A DNA stretch of 64,000 nt from Melitaea cinxia (taxonomy: Eukaryota; Arthropoda; Insecta; Lepidoptera; Nymphalidae): positions 11,332,518-11,396,517 of the forward strand of contig NC_059417.1 in the NCBI RefSeq assembly GCF_905220565.1, in the 5' to 3' direction. Under the pieces are notes generated by a model, which was not told where the DNA came from, did no database searches, and saw only the letters and a program-made list of their open reading frames with translations. Shown piece after piece: positions 1-11,089 of this stretch. Every line of letters begins with the position of its first letter. Positions within the stretch are counted from its first letter, which is position 1. Position numbers and translations under genes: made by a program.

Positions 1-503
1 ATGAGGAGTTCTAACGCTGAGGGAAATCTTGTAATTGTTATGGAAAGTGGATTATAGCTAATTATAACACTTGCAATACTTTGTTTTTATCTTCTATAAA
101 AAAACTTAGACTTTTTGCTAATAGTCGCTAATTTAATATGGATATAAATGGATATATATGGATATATCATGGATTAACAATATTGGACATCTCAATCAGA
201 GGCGTAGCGGGGAAGGGGTAAGGCGCCAAATGGTCCGTTAAACAAAAAAGTGCTGGACATATTATACGGTTTTCGAATGGGGGGGGGGTTGAAATAGTAT
301 TGTGCCCCGGGCGTGAGTTAAGCTCACTACGCCACTGATCTCAATATCCACTTAAAATGTATCAAATTGCATTGGAAATTTTTGAAAGAATTTCTGTTGT
401 CTCTCACGACGACTTTACCCGATATCCTAGTCTACATGATTACATAAGTGATAAAGATGTGTGGATTATTCAGTGACGCTGCATTTCATGCATCATATTT
501 ATT
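1..503. other. AT-rich intergenic DNA, no gene seen
   Basis: No open frame or RNA gene can be supported. The stretch at about 190-330 has a G-run and looks like degraded repeat DNA, but I cannot place it in a family. Confidence 0.5.
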
Positions 504-615
504 ACCAACCTGCCCAGCGTGGTGACTATGGGCAAAACACACGAGTTCGCGCCATTTTTGACGTGAACTTGTGGAGTCCTATGTCCAGTAGTGGACTGGG
601 AAGGGTGCTGTGATT
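504..615 (+). repeat. Rep1 family, 3' fragment
   Basis: This carries the hallmark end of a family found at least seven times in the window. It has 'cccagcgtggtgactatggg', then 'gagttcgcgcca', then 'tatgtccagtagtggactgg'. The motif is common at the end of lepidopteran retroposon-like repeats. Other copies are near 10,220, 13,560, 18,510 (minus), 21,590 (minus), 23,240 and 31,383 (minus). Only the last ~110 bp are present here. Confidence 0.7.
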
Positions 616-964
616 TGTGATTTATTACCAATTTTGTATTAAAACGCAGTTTATTTATTTTAAACGTGAACTACGTATTTTTTTACGACTCTTATTTGCA
701 GACTCTGCATTCCGAATCGGTGGTAGCTTCACTTTTAACGATAATTAAAATTATAATTTGTAATGTGATGTTTATTAATATAGGATCTCCTTAATTATAC
801 CTAGTAGTTTTATTTAATAATTATTACTTTAAAAAAGAAAATATGAAACTTTTTTAAAGAGTTTCAATTAAGATTTTAGATTGACATGGTTACTAAAACA
901 ATTCAAAAACGTGATATTTATCTTTTTTTTTATTTGAACAAGACATTCGTAGCTAACGTAGAAA

Positions 965-1190
965 TTCGACTAGCCCGTTGGCGCAGTTTGTCTTGGCCCT
1001 GCTTTCTGTTCCGCGGGTTGCGACGATTCCCGACTAAGTCTGGGTGTAATATTTGTATTTATATATTTATATATGTATTATTTGTATATATATTAAAAAA
1101 AATAGTTCTAACAGTCAGCTGTTACCTGTAACACAAGCATTAAGTTGCTTATCATAGGAACAGACGACCGTGTGTGTATGTTATAAGATA
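965..1190 (+). mobile_element. tRNA-headed SINE, family B (degenerate)
   Basis: It begins 'gactagcccgttggcgcag', which resembles the A-box part of a tRNA gene. The head is damaged where the B box should be. An AT-rich body and the family tail 'acacaagcattaagttgctt' followed by 'gacgaccgtgtgtgta' come next. The best copy in the window is at 56,252-56,497. The ORF crossing it (886-1131) has no independent support. Confidence 0.7.
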
Positions 1191-1199
1191 TTTATTTAT

Positions 1200-2540
1200 T
1201 TATTATTTAAATATCGAGCTCCGCAAAATGAAAACAAAAAACATGGTAAATATCCCGTTTTTTAATAGTTTCAATTAAGTTTGTGGACTCTATTTCATAG
1301 AGTGTACTTATAGAGTCAATGGTAACTTATCATTAACTAAATTAATTATATAATTAAGAAAAACCGATAACGAATGCTCGCAAGCAATAAAGTTATTGAA
1401 TTAATTATAATTTTATTTACATACTATAGAGATAGCATTAAAATTTAGGTACATAAAAAACAAGAACTTTGTCAGAGTTGAGATACTTATATTTTTGTTG
1501 GTCTAAGTGCAATGTTGATATCAATAGCACCTTTACACTTTCGATAAGAAATGTGGAGTTTATCAATTTATTTTTACTTGCTGCTTATCGGTACTATTGG
1601 TATGTTTTTTTAATTGATCTCTAGAAGATCCACGTTCTACCGAAATGTATATTTATGATTTTTATTTCACTCACAGGAGCCTTAGAGTAATGTTTAATAG
1701 CTTATTATTATCTTTCGTAAAGAATGTTCCCGATAGAAAAAAATCGTTAAGCACAGCAGATCTTGTGATCAAACAACAAACTTTGTGGCATTATAATAGT
1801 AATAAATAGTATTAAAATATAATTATATTTCATTTTACTATTTTGAAAGAAAATGAGGTGTAATAAAATACAATCTTATTTAAATAAAATGTTACATATT
1901 CGCTTTTTAAAAAGATTACATAAAATATTTTTTGTTTCAAATTTATTAAAAAGTTATTACATAAAAATATTTTGTAACTTGCCTATTATTGCCTAATATT
2001 TTGTACCTTTTAATCATATGGTCAGGATTTAATAGAATGGAGTGTACCTGACACTACATACTTTTAGGGTAACCTAGTTACCGTTTGTACTAAAATAATT
2101 AACAAAGGGTTGTAACAAAAATCTTTTTAATACAAAACACACCCCTGTTTCTCACGTGAACAGGGCGACAGCTAGTAACGTTTGATATCGCGTGAAGTAT
2201 TCAAATTTACTGCCCCCATTTTCTAATGAATGGACGGTTGTATGCAAGATGTAACATTCACCTACTTTCTATCAAAAATATTATTAAAAAAAAATATGGT
2301 TAGAATTTTCCAGATTACCTTTACTATTTTCACGTAACGTAAAACTGTTATATGTTAATGGTTTATACTTTTGTACATATTTTTTAAATGTCATAACTTA
2401 CTTTTGCTCCGATCTGGTTACCGCACTGGCCGGCCTGGATGTGTACGATTTCCCTCATTTTGTATTATAATATAAAAATGTTTTAATAAATTACTTAAAC
2501 ACTATACGTGACTCTCGCACAGCACAACTCGAAGATTTGA
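1200..2540. other. AT-rich intergenic DNA, nothing recognised
   Basis: The sequence is mostly short A/T runs. No open frame of useful length, no structured RNA and no clear repeat family is visible. Confidence 0.5.
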
Positions 2541-2544
2541 TCCG

Positions 2545-2834
2545 AAGCCGGCTCGGTGGGGTATTTTGAGGAAAGCTGCGCCTCCACGCAGCGTCCGATT
2601 CGCGCGTTCTCATTGGCCAGACATTTTCTATCGCAACTCACTTCGCAGCGCTTCAAGACCTTATCGTACACCGCTCCACACGCGAAAACAAAACCGTTTA
2701 TTCAAAATATACCTTTATTTATACATAATTAAGCACTACAGCTGTGTTTGCAGTTATTTCGTCCGCTGTACGAGATATGGCAAGATTCAGCTACGCTATA
2801 AATGGAACGATATTACTGCATTATTATTTTTATC
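2545..2834 (+). promoter_or_regulatory. GC-richer island with CCAAT box and GTAAGT donor: candidate promoter and first exon
   Basis: A GC-rich patch (about 2545-2680) interrupts very AT-rich DNA and contains the CCAAT-type element 'tcattggcca'. It is followed by an ATG at 2777 opening a short frame (MARFSYAINGTILLHYYFY) that runs into a perfect GTAAGT donor after 2834. This is how a small 5' exon of a gene lying further right could look. No acceptor exon could be paired with it and the peptide is not recognised, so the call is speculative. Confidence 0.2.
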
Positions 2835-2839
2835 GTAAG

Positions 2840-4245
2840 TCCTTTTATTTGAAGGGTCGGAATTAAATGCGTTTATTAATTGCTTTTTGGTTCTGTTTTA
2901 CATTTAACTGTTCACTGAGATCATGAATTATTTTGATGAATTATTATTATGACTAACCTAGTAAGTTAATTGTAATTGTCGTGTAACATAATTATTTGTT
3001 GACAATTTTTTTTTAATATTCTAAAAGCCTTTATTTATTTTATTTTATTTATTTACATATCATATATTTATTTTATTTTATTTATTTATCTATATTTATA
3101 ACAAAACTGTAACAGGTGCTTTTCAACATTAAAGACATTCAGCCACAAGCTAATTTTTTTTAAATTTTTGTTTATCGGTTTTTGGGTGTGAACCGGCAAT
3201 ATCTGAAAAAAAATTAAAGCAAAACTGAGTACAATTTTTATTTATACTACCCGATGTCGCACTGGATGATTTGGTTATGAAATTCAGTATGTTACCATTA
3301 GAAAAGAGTATAAGTATAACTCAAAATGTGTAATGATGAACAAAATCATTACACATTTTGAGTAGCAAACAATAGGTAGATCGTTTAATTGTATGTTTTG
3401 ATGATGGTCGAAATTTAATACGGGTAAAAAAATTCTTCAGTTAGATACTATGGTTATTAGGAGTGTTGGGGACAGAAGGGTATAGAACATCGCCTTATAC
3501 CCCTGTTAGTTTTTTTTTTTTTTTTAATATATATTTATATATTATGAATTAGTTAGTATATATATACATAATATAATAACTAAAAAATATTATTAAAAGG
3601 AGTCCCTTTAGGCAAGGTTCCGAAGATACTGGCAGCGTTTCCTCTTTGAATAGCTAGACTAATTAGTTAGTGTTAAAATATGTATAATTATAATGTTAGT
3701 GAAAAACAGAACAAAAATGTCAAATAAACCGAAAAGAATCGAAGTTTAAAGAAGGATTTTGTTTCTTTTTCAGCGTTATTATACCTATTTCGAATTTAAA
3801 AAAAGAATGACAATTGTATAAACATGGCAAAGTAAAAACCGTCTTGGTTTTTTTTTTAATGTAGGCATCCTAAATTGTACCTCTTTGGATTAATGACATT
3901 ATGTAGACGCTTGCTTGGTAACAATGTTGGTTTCATTATATATTTTAAAACCAAGTTACCATAAAAGATAAACAGTCATAAAAATGGAATTAGCATTTCT
4001 ATTTCGTAATTCAAGAAACTAAAAATATAATGATCGAAGATGATTTATAGTATTTTTTATCATTTTTCATTCGGTAACTACATTACTATGTAGACTTAGT
4101 AACTCTAGTAACAAAATAGGTAGCTACATTAACTTTTAAGTAAATTGTACAAGAAAAATACTCAGGATAATTAACTAGCGGAGCTGCAGGTGACAAAATG
4201 ATTTTTTGTAATTATTCTTGTCTGTCTGTATATTTGTTATCATTT
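2840..4245. other. AT-rich intergenic DNA with one hairpin
   Basis: No gene is seen. There is a low-complexity TTTA/TTTTA stretch (about 3030-3095), a perfect 19 bp hairpin (3319-3363, listed separately) and a T-run near 3510. Confidence 0.5.
3319..3363. repeat. Perfect 19 bp inverted repeat, 7 nt loop
   Basis: The arm 'actcaaaatgtgtaatgat' (3319-3337) is followed after 7 nt by its exact reverse complement (3345-3363). It could be a short MITE core or a chance palindrome in AT-rich DNA. I see no terminal duplication. Confidence 0.75.
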
Positions 4246-4248
4246 ATT

Positions 4249-4440
4249 GAGGTAAGGCCTACTGCTCAAAATCTGTAGCAGCCTGACTGGGAGACCTGAC
4301 CTTCACCTTACAAAAGATTACAGCCAAATAACACTGCCCTCAATTAGTGTTGTGTTAGGGTTGGCAACGCGCTTGCGATGGTTCCGATGTTGCAGGCGTC
4401 TGTAGGCTTTGGTAACCGCAAGCTTGCTTGTCACCCTAGT
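4249..4440 (+). repeat. Rep2 family copy
   Basis: This is a member of a ~230 bp interspersed family. It has a front block 'tactgctcaaaatctg', a middle block 'aatagtgttgtgtt' type and a conserved tail with 'ttgcaggcgtctgtaggc' then 'ggtaaccgcaagcttgcttg'. At least nine copies are in the window. There is no coding potential, and it is probably non-autonomous. Confidence 0.7.
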
Positions 4441-4444
4441 CATA

Positions 4445-5325
4445 TAAAAAAGTTGAGATCGTTAACAATAGAATGACATACAAACAAATTTTGGTTCGAT
4501 GCTTAACATAGATTATGTTGTCGTGCACAAGTCTCATTACCCGACGACCTACAAAGTCGATCGCGTGTAGAATCGTCATCTGATATCAATCGTTTTGATA
4601 ATCTGTGTACGCACAAATCTTTACCAACTACTGTCTATAATATAGACATGATTCCCTGCGCCATTTGCTTTCAAAACGCAGGAAAGATATATTTGAATTA
4701 CTGCTAAGTCCTACTGCGCCTCATTTTAAAGTTTATAATAAATTTAGTGATTGATTTTTATTAAAATTTATGTCAATTTTAATGTTTTTACTTAATAATT
4801 TTATAATTCATATTATAAATTGCTTGACATTTATTTGTTTTTAACAAAAAGTATTAATATGAATATGGCTAGATATATAATATGGATTTAGACCAAAATA
4901 TATCAATTTGAAATCGTAAAGTAGTTTCGATTTATTTTAAGGCTTATATATTAAAGGACCCGGGGCTTATAAAATACTAATAAATATTCTATCGAAGGAA
5001 AGTCTCAGGTGTGACTAACAAATTGAATTTTATCATATCTTCTTATAAATAAAAATGAACTATCTTCTTCACTAACTCATATCTCCCTCTCAACTTTCAT
5101 TTACATGGCTCGATCACACTTTTCGTAAAGCTCCTGTCAAGCATTCCACCAGTTTAGTCCTCAAGTCAAGCGTACGTAAAGAGGTTTTACTTCAATAATA
5201 ATGGTAGGTAACGCAAGTTTGCTGGTTCAGCTACTTCTACTACTCTTCAATAAGATGCAACTGGTACACATGGTCAGTAAGATGCTTACGATTGTTAAAA
5301 TTTTTTCTACAATAACGCTGAACTT
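4445..5325. other. Intergenic DNA, nothing recognised
   Basis: AT-rich sequence with no supported gene, RNA or repeat family. Confidence 0.45.
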
Positions 5326-5329
5326 TTAA

Positions 5330-5532
5330 TTGACCTTTACAGAAGATCACAACTAAATAACACTGCTTTCAAACAGTGTTGTGTTGACGTGGTAATTAAA
5401 GTAACCAAAGCTCCTGTGCAGAATTAAGAGGTAGAGTCGACAACATGCTTACAATGCTTCTGGCGTTGCAGGCGTCTATGAGCTACGGTAATTGTTTACC
5501 AGCAGGGGATCCGTACGCTTGTTTGACGACCT
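5330..5532 (+). repeat. Rep2 family copy
   Basis: It shows 'cagaagatcacaactaaata', 'aaacagtgttgtgtt', 'ggcgttgcaggcgtctatga' and 'ccgtacgcttgtttgacgac', the ordered blocks of the family. It is a fuller copy than the one at 4249. Confidence 0.75.
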
Positions 5533-5589
5533 AGTTGTATATGAAAAAAATGTAGCTAAAGTACTTTTTATACTACCACCAACGAGAAT

Positions 5590-5760
5590 TAAAAAGTTCC
5601 AGTTTGCCAACCTAGTTGTATAGCAAGGAAACATAGCAACATACTGAACGAAACTGAACTGAAACTATTAACTTCAATATAATAATAATACAATTTATTG
5701 TACACCAAAAACAGAAATAATACATATGAAATAAAGAAAAAAAATATTGACAATATATAA
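5590..5760 (-). mobile_element. LINE 3' tail fragment (minus orientation)
   Basis: Read on the minus strand, this ends with 'gtgtacaataaattgtatta' and a short ATT-rich run. It resembles the 3' end of the LINE at about 35,755-35,800 ('ggtgtacaataaagagtat' then ATT repeats). No coding part remains. The 71-residue minus-strand frame here is a by-product. Confidence 0.45.
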
Positions 5761-6026
5761 TAATATAATATACAGAATTAGACAGAAGAGACAGATACAA
5801 AATCAAATTTATTACGTCAAGTGTCACTGGATTAGTGAATAATTTTTTTTAAACCAAACTGAGTCAGGAAGCAACACCGAATGCGTACATCAAAGACGTG
5901 GGCGTGGCTGTCACAATACCGTGTTATGTCAATAATCTTGTTTTTATGACTGCGGTCACGTAACCGATTGACTCGTTGCTAGGTATACTTGTTCAATATC
6001 CAAATAAGTACCGGACTAGACAATTG

Positions 6027-6325
6027 TGTTTGCTCGTAAAAAAAACCGCTTATTATTACATCGACCAGTAATACAACTATTTTCATCTATATTTCATTTC
6101 AGTTATTAAAGATAACTCGAGAAGTACTCGTCGAATCTAAACCAAATTTAAATGAGAGTAACTGACAAGCACCACCTTTCGATTAAAAAAGTAATTAAAT
6201 GGGACTACAATACAAGCACCAGCTTTCGATCAAAACAAGAATCATCAAAATCGGTATACACAGTGAGGTAATTTGAACGACACGTTGTACTACGATGTAA
6301 TTGTAGTCGGTTTTTTTGCGAATAA
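6027..6325. mobile_element. Family 5 element with 'accgacttcaa'-type ends
   Basis: It opens with 'aaaaaaaccgcttattatta' and 'catcgaccagtaatacaac', contains the internal blocks 'aaatttaaatgagag...' and 'caccacctttcgattaaa', and closes near 'attgtagtcggtttttttgc'. The inverted ends suggest a DNA-type non-autonomous element. More than ten relatives occur across the window. Confidence 0.55.
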
Positions 6326-6559
6326 AAAGTAGTAGTTACTAAGATATCGTATGACACACGAGAATATAATTTAGACTTTTACAAACATTTTCAACTTCAA
6401 CTTAAATGTATTTGAATAAACACGGTTGAGGAAAATTATTTCTGTGTCAAGGACATTGTGTATCGAAGAGTCTGAAGTTGTTTACGCAGATGCGTTTGAT
6501 TCAGAGAATATTTGCTGAATAACAAATGAATAAAATATGTAACAATCGTTCTGGTGTAT

Positions 6560-6812
6560 TGGTGCGTGTAGCAGCCTAAAACATCGACGGTATGCGGTTT
6601 CGATTCCCGCTTGGAATAGGTGATTGTATTTGTACAAATATTTCTTTCCGGTTTGGACGTATGTCCTTGTGGGTCTCCCTACCGTGCCGGTTGTTATCAT
6701 AAAAACCTGATAGCGATCGTTACTCATAGTAGGGAAAATATCCGTCAACCCTTTTCCTACCCGGAGAAACTGCCTTATGCCCAGCAGTGTCATGTTACAG
6801 GCTGAATGCAAT
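6560..6812 (+). mobile_element. tRNA-headed SINE, family A
   Basis: The body blocks are in order: 'gtccttgtgggtctcccta', 'ccggttgttatcataaaaac', 'ctgatagcgatcgttactca' and 'tagggaaaatatccg', ending in a 'tatgcccagcagtg' tail. The tRNA-like head is weak in this copy. Relatives are at 16,130, 22,730, 25,235 (minus), 40,170 (minus) and 47,485. Confidence 0.7.
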
Positions 6813-6843
6813 ATGTGGTAATACGAACTGCTGAACGGGTGAA

Positions 6844-6897
6844 CGAAATATGTAACATATAATTCATTATAACATGAATTATATGTTACATATTTCG
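6844..6897. repeat. Perfect 24 bp inverted repeat, 6 nt loop
   Basis: The arm 6844-6867 (starting 'cgaaatatgtaacatataat') is exactly reverse-complemented at 6874-6897 with the loop 'tataac'. It lies directly after a SINE. It could be a tiny foldback element or could fold as a small hairpin RNA. No promoter is seen. Confidence 0.8.
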
Positions 6898-6899
6898 CT

Positions 6900-7565
6900 G
6901 TAAATATATTTAATTCACTTATTATTTACTATTGTTTTATTATTCGTACAAAAGAGCTGATTGTGTATCTCCAGATGAAGTTTTTTATACGCCACTAATT
7001 TAAAAAAGAAACGTAGAGTTAGCCTTATGGTAAGCGATTACAGTGCTACCAACCCTACTACCGCTCTTAGTATAGGAGCTCTGGTTAGCTTATATTACTC
7101 ACCACAGAAAATACAAACTTGAGATATTTTTGAGATTCACGTCATAAACGTAAAAGACGATTAAAATTTGATCTAACTTTAATGACATAAGTTCAATGAT
7201 TTCCTCAATCGTATTGGTAGATCTTTATAACTCATCAAACTACTTTTATAATCTGTATATAGTTATATACATATAATTAAAATTAAAGTGTCTTTCTGTA
7301 AGTGATTGAAAACACAAACAAATGATTTTATAATTATTTTCTATCTGTTTGTCTTTCTGTTTGTCCGAGATAATCCTTGTAACGGCTGAACCGATCCTAA
7401 TGGAACTTTCGCTAAAAGATAAAGAAGGTTATGCAGAGCAAAATATGGGTTAGTTTTGATCCTGGGATTCCCGTAAAATCGGGATATACCCCCAACCTAC
7501 CACCCAGATAGATATGAAATAACTAAACGTTTTCATTTGGAAACGACAATTTTAGCGAACAAATC
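6900..7565. other. Intergenic DNA with a degraded Rep2 piece
   Basis: Around 7020-7095 there is a decayed minus-oriented Rep2 fragment ('atggtaagcgattacagtg'). About 7260-7500 looks like old family 8-type sequence (the 'gtctgtttgtccgagataat' style). No gene is seen. Confidence 0.45.
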
Positions 7566-7567
7566 TG

Positions 7568-7765
7568 TACATCTATACTAATATTATAAGGCTGAAGAGT
7601 TTGTTTGTTTGTTTAAACGCGATAATCTCAAGAATTACTGGTTGGAATTTAAAAATTATTTTTGTGTTGGATAGCCTATTTACCAAGGAAGGCTATAGGT
7701 TTTCTTTCCTCAAAATAACGCGGCTGATATTGCGGGACACCGTTACTATGAAATAAAGAGTAACC
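7568..7765 (+). repeat. Family 6 repeat copy
   Basis: It begins 'ctatactaatattataaggc' then 'tgaagagtttgtttgtttgt', followed by 'gcgataatctcaagaattac', 'tggatagcctatttaccaa' and 'ggaaggctataggt'. The same order recurs at 18,105, 53,868, 57,872 and 58,430. It is non-coding. Confidence 0.7.
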
Positions 7766-8094
7766 CTACATTTATTTTTTAAACGCACGTGCAGACATCT
7801 ATTGAACCTCTTTATTGCATAAACCTTTTTTGTTTATCTGTTTTATTAAAAAAAATATTTCCCAATGTAATGAATGAACGAATGTAAAAGAGAATAAAAC
7901 TTTACGTTCGCCATAAATGGAATATTTTATGAATAAGAACTTGAATTGCAATGCTGGCAAGTTTTTTGCATAACATTGGTTACGGCCTGACCTCTAGCTG
8001 GGCTGACGTCATCATTGCAAAGTTTTTTTAAAATGACTATTTGTAAATTTTAGACAGGTTACCCACTTCTGATTTATAAGTATAAGGAAAATCT

Positions 8095-8420
8095 ATACAA
8101 ATAAATAAAATTAGAGTGTCCGTTTGTATTATTAAAATAACCGCTTTTTACTAAATGAATATAATGGATGTATACACGGTACACATACCAAAATAACATT
8201 TCACAATTTTTGTCTATCTGTCTGACTTTTTGTTCCGGCTAATTTCTAAAACGGCTGGACCGATTTTGACGGGACTTTTAATGACAGATAGTTGATGTAA
8301 TAAGGGGTTACTTAAGCTACTTTTATTTTAGAAATTTATTTATTTTGTGACTCTGCGAATTGATAAATAATTTTTATTAAATTCCACGCGGATAAAGTCG
8401 CGGGGCACAGCTTGTCTTTA
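8095..8420 (+). repeat. Family 8 repeat copy
   Basis: It begins 'atacaaataaataaaattag' followed by 'agtgtccgtttgtattatta', has 'tatacacggtacacatacca' inside, and ends in 'aattccacgcggataaagtc' then 'gcggggcacagctt'. A second near-full copy is at 61,320-61,640 and a partial copy at 9,680-9,775. Confidence 0.7.
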
Positions 8421-8424
8421 ATAT

Positions 8425-8870
8425 TCTAGCCAGGGTCGGGCTATTTCTTTATAATATATTCAATGTATACACAGTGATCTATTCCTAAGACAGCCAATAT
8501 CAGAGTTTTAGTTTTTTTTTATCAAAAGATTATTGTGAGTGTGAGTGTGGGAAAAGTGCCGAATTGAGAAGAATCGGTAAGAAACTCCGCAGTTACTCTT
8601 TTGAAAAAAATATATAAACTTTGTTTTAGTACAAAATTAGTTATATTATGTGTGAAGAATTTGCAATACTGCATAGGAATAAACAATGAGTGACTAATTG
8701 ACTTGAATGATTTGAATGTATACGGCTCAATGTCTTTTAACTTAAAAAAATTACTATATTACTTAAAAAAAATTAAATTACTAAAAAAATTCATACGCAT
8801 ATTTATCTAGTAACTGACTGACAGCTTTTGTACTTATATTATTAAAATTATATTAAATATAGTAGGTACT
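8425..8870. other. Intergenic DNA, nothing recognised
   Basis: AT-rich sequence. Only short A-runs are seen, with no supported feature. Confidence 0.45.
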
Positions 8871-9504
8871 TATAGGGTCATTGCGCCTGTTCGCGTCCAC
8901 CGCCCAATTCGCGTCCATTTTACGGATCTCACTTTCAAAAGTCTCGAAATTAAGTATACTAAGACACCAATAAGTCGAAAAGTAATTACCGGCAATACCT
9001 CAATGTATAAGAGGCACGCACGCATAGACAAAAGTTCTGTGCGTCCAAGCAATCCTGGGTAAAAAAAATAGTTAGTGAGGGCTGTTCAACAAGACAGCGC
9101 GAAGGCACGGAATAATGAGAAGAAAATAGTGGGCAGCGGTTCGTTTGAAGGTAAGTCTTTTATTATTTTATGTCTATTTTGAATACATAGCTGTTTCTAG
9201 GCGTTGGTTATGATAAAAGGAATTATAATAATTATGATTTTGCTTATTTTTTTTATAGTTAACAGTTAAAATAAGGTGGACGCGAACTACTACACCGAAT
9301 TTATAAAACTTCCACTTTGCGTCCGCAATGGACGCAAACTATACCTAAAGGGATTAATAATAAAACTAAATCGCGTCCATTTCTTAAATTAATTCTATAA
9401 GTTTAATACATAAAACTAATAACTACAAGTTTAATACCTATTCTACTTTGAATGAAATAAGTAATTTCTTTCTTATATTTTTTTTTCTGTTTAAGATGAG
9501 TTCT

Positions 9505-9645
9505 TTGCAGATAAGAAGAAGAAAAAAAGAACATACACAGAGGAAGATTTAAGGGAAGTTTTGCATGACATTCAAGAGAAGAGGAAATCGGTAAGACAAG
9601 CACCTATGCAAAAAATATGCTATTCCGATATTGGACAAAATCAGT
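9505..9645 (+). pseudogene. Remnant of Pipsqueak-type HTH (pogo/Tigger-like transposase N-terminus)
   Basis: One frame reads a run of Lys then 'RTYTEEDLREVLHDIQEKRK' followed by 'SVRQA'. A +1 shift then gives 'YAKNMLFRYWTKSVG'. A basic start, T-EEDL, K-SVRQA and a 'TLFRR' -like second helix are how Psq/CENP-B-like HTH domains begin (family knowledge). The needed frame change and the absence of any DDE catalytic core show that it is dead. Its position inside 26 bp inverted repeats with TA flanks fits a pogo/Tigger-type element. Confidence 0.5.
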
Positions 9646-9679
9646 GGGTGCAGACCAAGAGGGTACAAAACTTATCTAC

Positions 9680-9775
9680 ACAAACAAATAAAATTGGAGT
9701 GTCTGTTTGTAATATTAAAGTAACAGCTTTTTACTAAATGCATATTGATTTATACACGGTACATATACCAAAATA
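9680..9775 (+). repeat. Family 8 repeat, 5' fragment
   Basis: The same opening as at 8095 ('aaacaaataaaattggagtg') runs through to 'tacacggtacatataccaaa' and then stops abruptly at the LINE fragment. It is nested inside the pogo-like element. Confidence 0.65.
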
Positions 9776-9779
9776 AGCA

Positions 9780-10166
9780 ATCTCTTTACTGTATGATGCC
9801 CTAATAAGAAGTCAGCTTGAGTATAATGCGGTAGTATGGTCTCCACATGAAGTCGGATACAGTCTCATGCTGGAACGTATTCAAAATAAATTTACCAGGT
9901 TTCTTTACCTTAGGCTTAATGGCGTGTATCCCTTGTATCCCTTGATGTATCCAACATTGTTTGTATTGGGCATGGTTGGATACAACAAGTTGGAGACTAG
10001 GAGAGAGCTGGCTCTGGCAACTTATATTTTAAAATTATTTCGCGGTGTTGTCAATAATCCAGGGTTACTGCAGTGGATAGATTTGAGCGTACCCGATAGG
10101 TATCTACAACGAAAGCGGCGACCGAGCTTATTTGCAGTACCCCATAACGGTATTATTAATATTTAA
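9780..10166 (+). pseudogene. LINE ORF2 C-terminal fragment
   Basis: The frame reads 'LYDALIRSQLEYNAVVWSPH', then 'LERIQNKFTRFLY' with a Tyr/Pro-rich stretch, then 'NKLETRRELALATYILKLF' and 'GVVNNPGLLQWIDLSVPDR'. This is the typical segment just after the reverse-transcriptase thumb of CR1/Jockey-like LINEs ('LEYxxxVWSP', 'LExIQxKFxRFL'). No catalytic RT motif is present, and upstream sequence is unrelated family 8 DNA. A dead-on-arrival or decayed fragment nested in the pogo-like element. Confidence 0.7.
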
Positions 10167-10219
10167 TGCGAATGGAGATATGTGTCCACCTCGTATTTTG
10201 TTTCCATAATTATTAATCA

Positions 10220-10550
10220 AGGCTGATCTTTGTGGTGCTGTCTGCTTACGGCATCAAAGAATTATAGCCACCCCCTCTCTTCCCGTGGGTGTCGTAAGAG
10301 GCGACTAATGGATAACATAGTTCCACTACCACCTTGGAACTCATAAAGCCGACCGATGGCGGGATAACCATCCAACTTCTGGCTTTGAAATACACAGGCC
10401 GAAGACGGGCAGCAGCATCTTCAGTACGACAATGCCAGCCCTGCGATCACCAACCCGTCTGCCCAGCGTTGTGGCTATGGGCAAAACACAGGAATGAACT
10501 CGTCGAGGCCTATGTCCAGTAGTCGACTGCGAAAGGCTGCTGTGATTGTA
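10220..10550 (+). repeat. Rep1 family, long copy
   Basis: It contains 'cttcccgtgggtgtcgtaag' and 'aggcgactaatgg', then 'cgatggcgggataaccatcc', 'caggccgaagacgggcagca', 'gcccagcgttgtggctatgg' and 'tatgtccagtagtcgactg'. Nearly the full block order of the family is kept. Confidence 0.75.
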
Positions 10551-11089
10551 ATTGCAGGCTGATCCTTTAGATTGCTTACATTCCTTTAAAATGCACAGAA
10601 CAGATAATTGTTGAATTTTATAGGTGGAATTACTATTTACTTACTAAATACATGGGTACCTAATTTGTTTTTTAATTTTAAGTTCTATCAATTTTTAGAA
10701 AATTTATTAATGTTAATATGTTGATTTTTAAATAACTATAATTCTTCAATAAATAAATTATTAAAATCCAACCTCTCTTTACATTATCATAAAAATATCA
10801 CCTCTTTATTCCTTTTCTAAGCTGGTGGACGCGAAGTGGTCCAGCGGGTGGACGCAAATTGGATTTTATGGACGCAAACTGGGTAAATCGCCTAATTCTG
10901 AAGTTTGTATTTAAATAAAATAATAACAAGACGTTTCGAACAAAACTGAAAATTAATCTTTAAATAGACTATATAATGAACACAGTAAATAAATTTTTCA
11001 TAGAAATTAGTGCGAGAACATTTTTATTTTCTTCTTCAAACTTGCCAACTGCACTAAGTGGACGCGAACAGGCGCAATGACCCTATTTA

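Larger units (their letters stand above)
8875..11083. mobile_element. 2.2 kb pogo-like DNA transposon with 26 bp terminal inverted repeats
   Basis: The left end reads 'gggtcattgcgcctgttcgc' + 'gtccac' and the right end is its exact reverse complement, finishing at 11,083. Both are flanked by TA (8873-8874 and 11,084-11,085), the target duplication of the Tc1/mariner/pogo superfamily. A motif of the form GGACGC(G/A)AA, on either strand, recurs about ten times near both ends, as transposase-binding sites do. Inside, around 9,510-9,645, is a decayed Pipsqueak-type helix-turn-helix. The centre is interrupted by a family 8 piece, a LINE C-terminal fragment and a Rep1 copy. No intact transposase remains. 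Confidence 0.75.

Noticed and set aside
886..1131. 81-residue frame
   Set aside because: It overlaps the SINE B copy and uses a non-ATG start.
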